NCBI GenBank assembly: GCA_003219225.1
Contig: QHPZ01000193.1
Coordinates: 1-6,303, forward strand
DNA: 6,303 nucleotides
Source of the DNA: Verrucomicrobiota bacterium
GTDB lineage: Bacteria; Verrucomicrobiota; Verrucomicrobiia; Chthoniobacterales; UBA10450
Direction of reading: 5' to 3'
A program made the translations under genes and the position numbers. Shown here piece by piece: positions 6,104-6,303 of the stretch. Positions within the stretch are counted from its first letter, which is position 1. Every line of letters starts with the position of its first letter. The notes beneath the pieces were generated by a model. That model was given only the letters and a program-made list of their open reading frames with translations, ran no database searches and was not told where the DNA came from.

Positions 6104-6303
6104 ATGCCGCAGATCGCAATCATCATGCCGCAGCTGGGCGAGTCGATCGCTGAGGCCACGATTGTGGAAATCAAAGTCAAACCCGGTGAGGAAGTCGCGG
6201 CCGATCAGGAGATCATCGACGTCGAGACAAACAAAGCGGTCATGGGAGTGACAACGCCGTGCAAGGGCAAGGTCGACAAGATCACCGCGCAAGTGAAGGA
6301 AAC
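6104..6303 (+). CDS. 2-oxoacid dehydrogenase E2 (dihydrolipoyl acyltransferase), N-terminal part
   Basis: E2 forms the core of the complex. Its lipoyl lysine takes the acyl group from E1 and passes it to coenzyme A, and E3 reoxidises the lipoyl arm. The 66 visible codons form nearly a whole lipoyl domain: MPQLGESIAEATIVE, then KVKPGEEVAADQEIIDVETNKA with the lipoylated-type Lys44, then TTPCKGKV. The attachment site reads ETNKA instead of the commoner ETDKA. The window ends inside the gene, so the subunit-binding and catalytic domains are not seen. ATG at 6104 lies 5 bp after the E1 beta stop. An in-frame ATG at 6125 would remove the first beta strand and is less likely. TAATATTT precedes the start, with no Shine-Dalgarno sequence. 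A 2-oxoglutarate dehydrogenase E2 cannot be excluded from the lipoyl domain alone, but the E1 alpha/beta neighbours argue for a pyruvate or branched-chain type. Confidence 0.93.
   Translation, partial: MPQIAIIMPQLGESIAEATIVEIKVKPGEEVAADQEIIDVETNKAVMGVTTPCKGKVDKITAQVKE

Overview
The window is chromosomal DNA of a GC-rich bacterium and reads entirely left to right. It holds the chromosome-condensation gene smc and the start of a 2-oxoacid dehydrogenase operon (E1 alpha, E1 beta, and the first 66 codons of a lipoyl-bearing E2). Gene content, the style of the E1 sequences (RDQAGR, SGHGEHDDASY, GESFPWGG) and intergenic CATTCGT heptamer tracts best fit a soil Verrucomicrobiota relative (Chthoniobacterales/Spartobacteria type). 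That placement is an inference from remembered sequence style, not a search.

Layout: 1-167 is a leader with a CATTCGT repeat tract, a 9-bp inverted repeat, a possible promoter and an 8-bp hairpin just before the smc start. smc runs from 168 to a premature stop at 3797. Its natural last stretch lies in another frame up to 3940, because about 22 nt seem to be missing near 3756-3758. An AT-cored palindrome lies at 3948-3968. E1 alpha is 3998-4987. A 142-bp spacer packed with repeats in two orientations follows, then E1 beta from a GTG at 5130 to 6098. E2 begins at 6104 and leaves the window.

The E1 alpha and E1 beta subunits would form the thiamine-diphosphate-dependent decarboxylase that hands an acyl group to the lipoyl lysine of E2. 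smc is functionally separate and probably only adjacent.

Three things stand out. First, a nested palindrome of about 115 bp lies inside the smc reading frame (about 3086-3203). It adds 39 codons between the C-terminal coiled coil and the ATPase head and looks like a small palindromic element carried in frame by a protein gene. Second, smc has an apparent frame-breaking deletion just after the switch histidine. Third, E1 alpha lacks the Asn-Asn half of the thiamine-diphosphate motif through an apparent in-frame loss of about 13 codons. Two separate deletions in conserved cores raise the question of gene decay versus sequence or assembly error. None of the four starts has a clear Shine-Dalgarno sequence.
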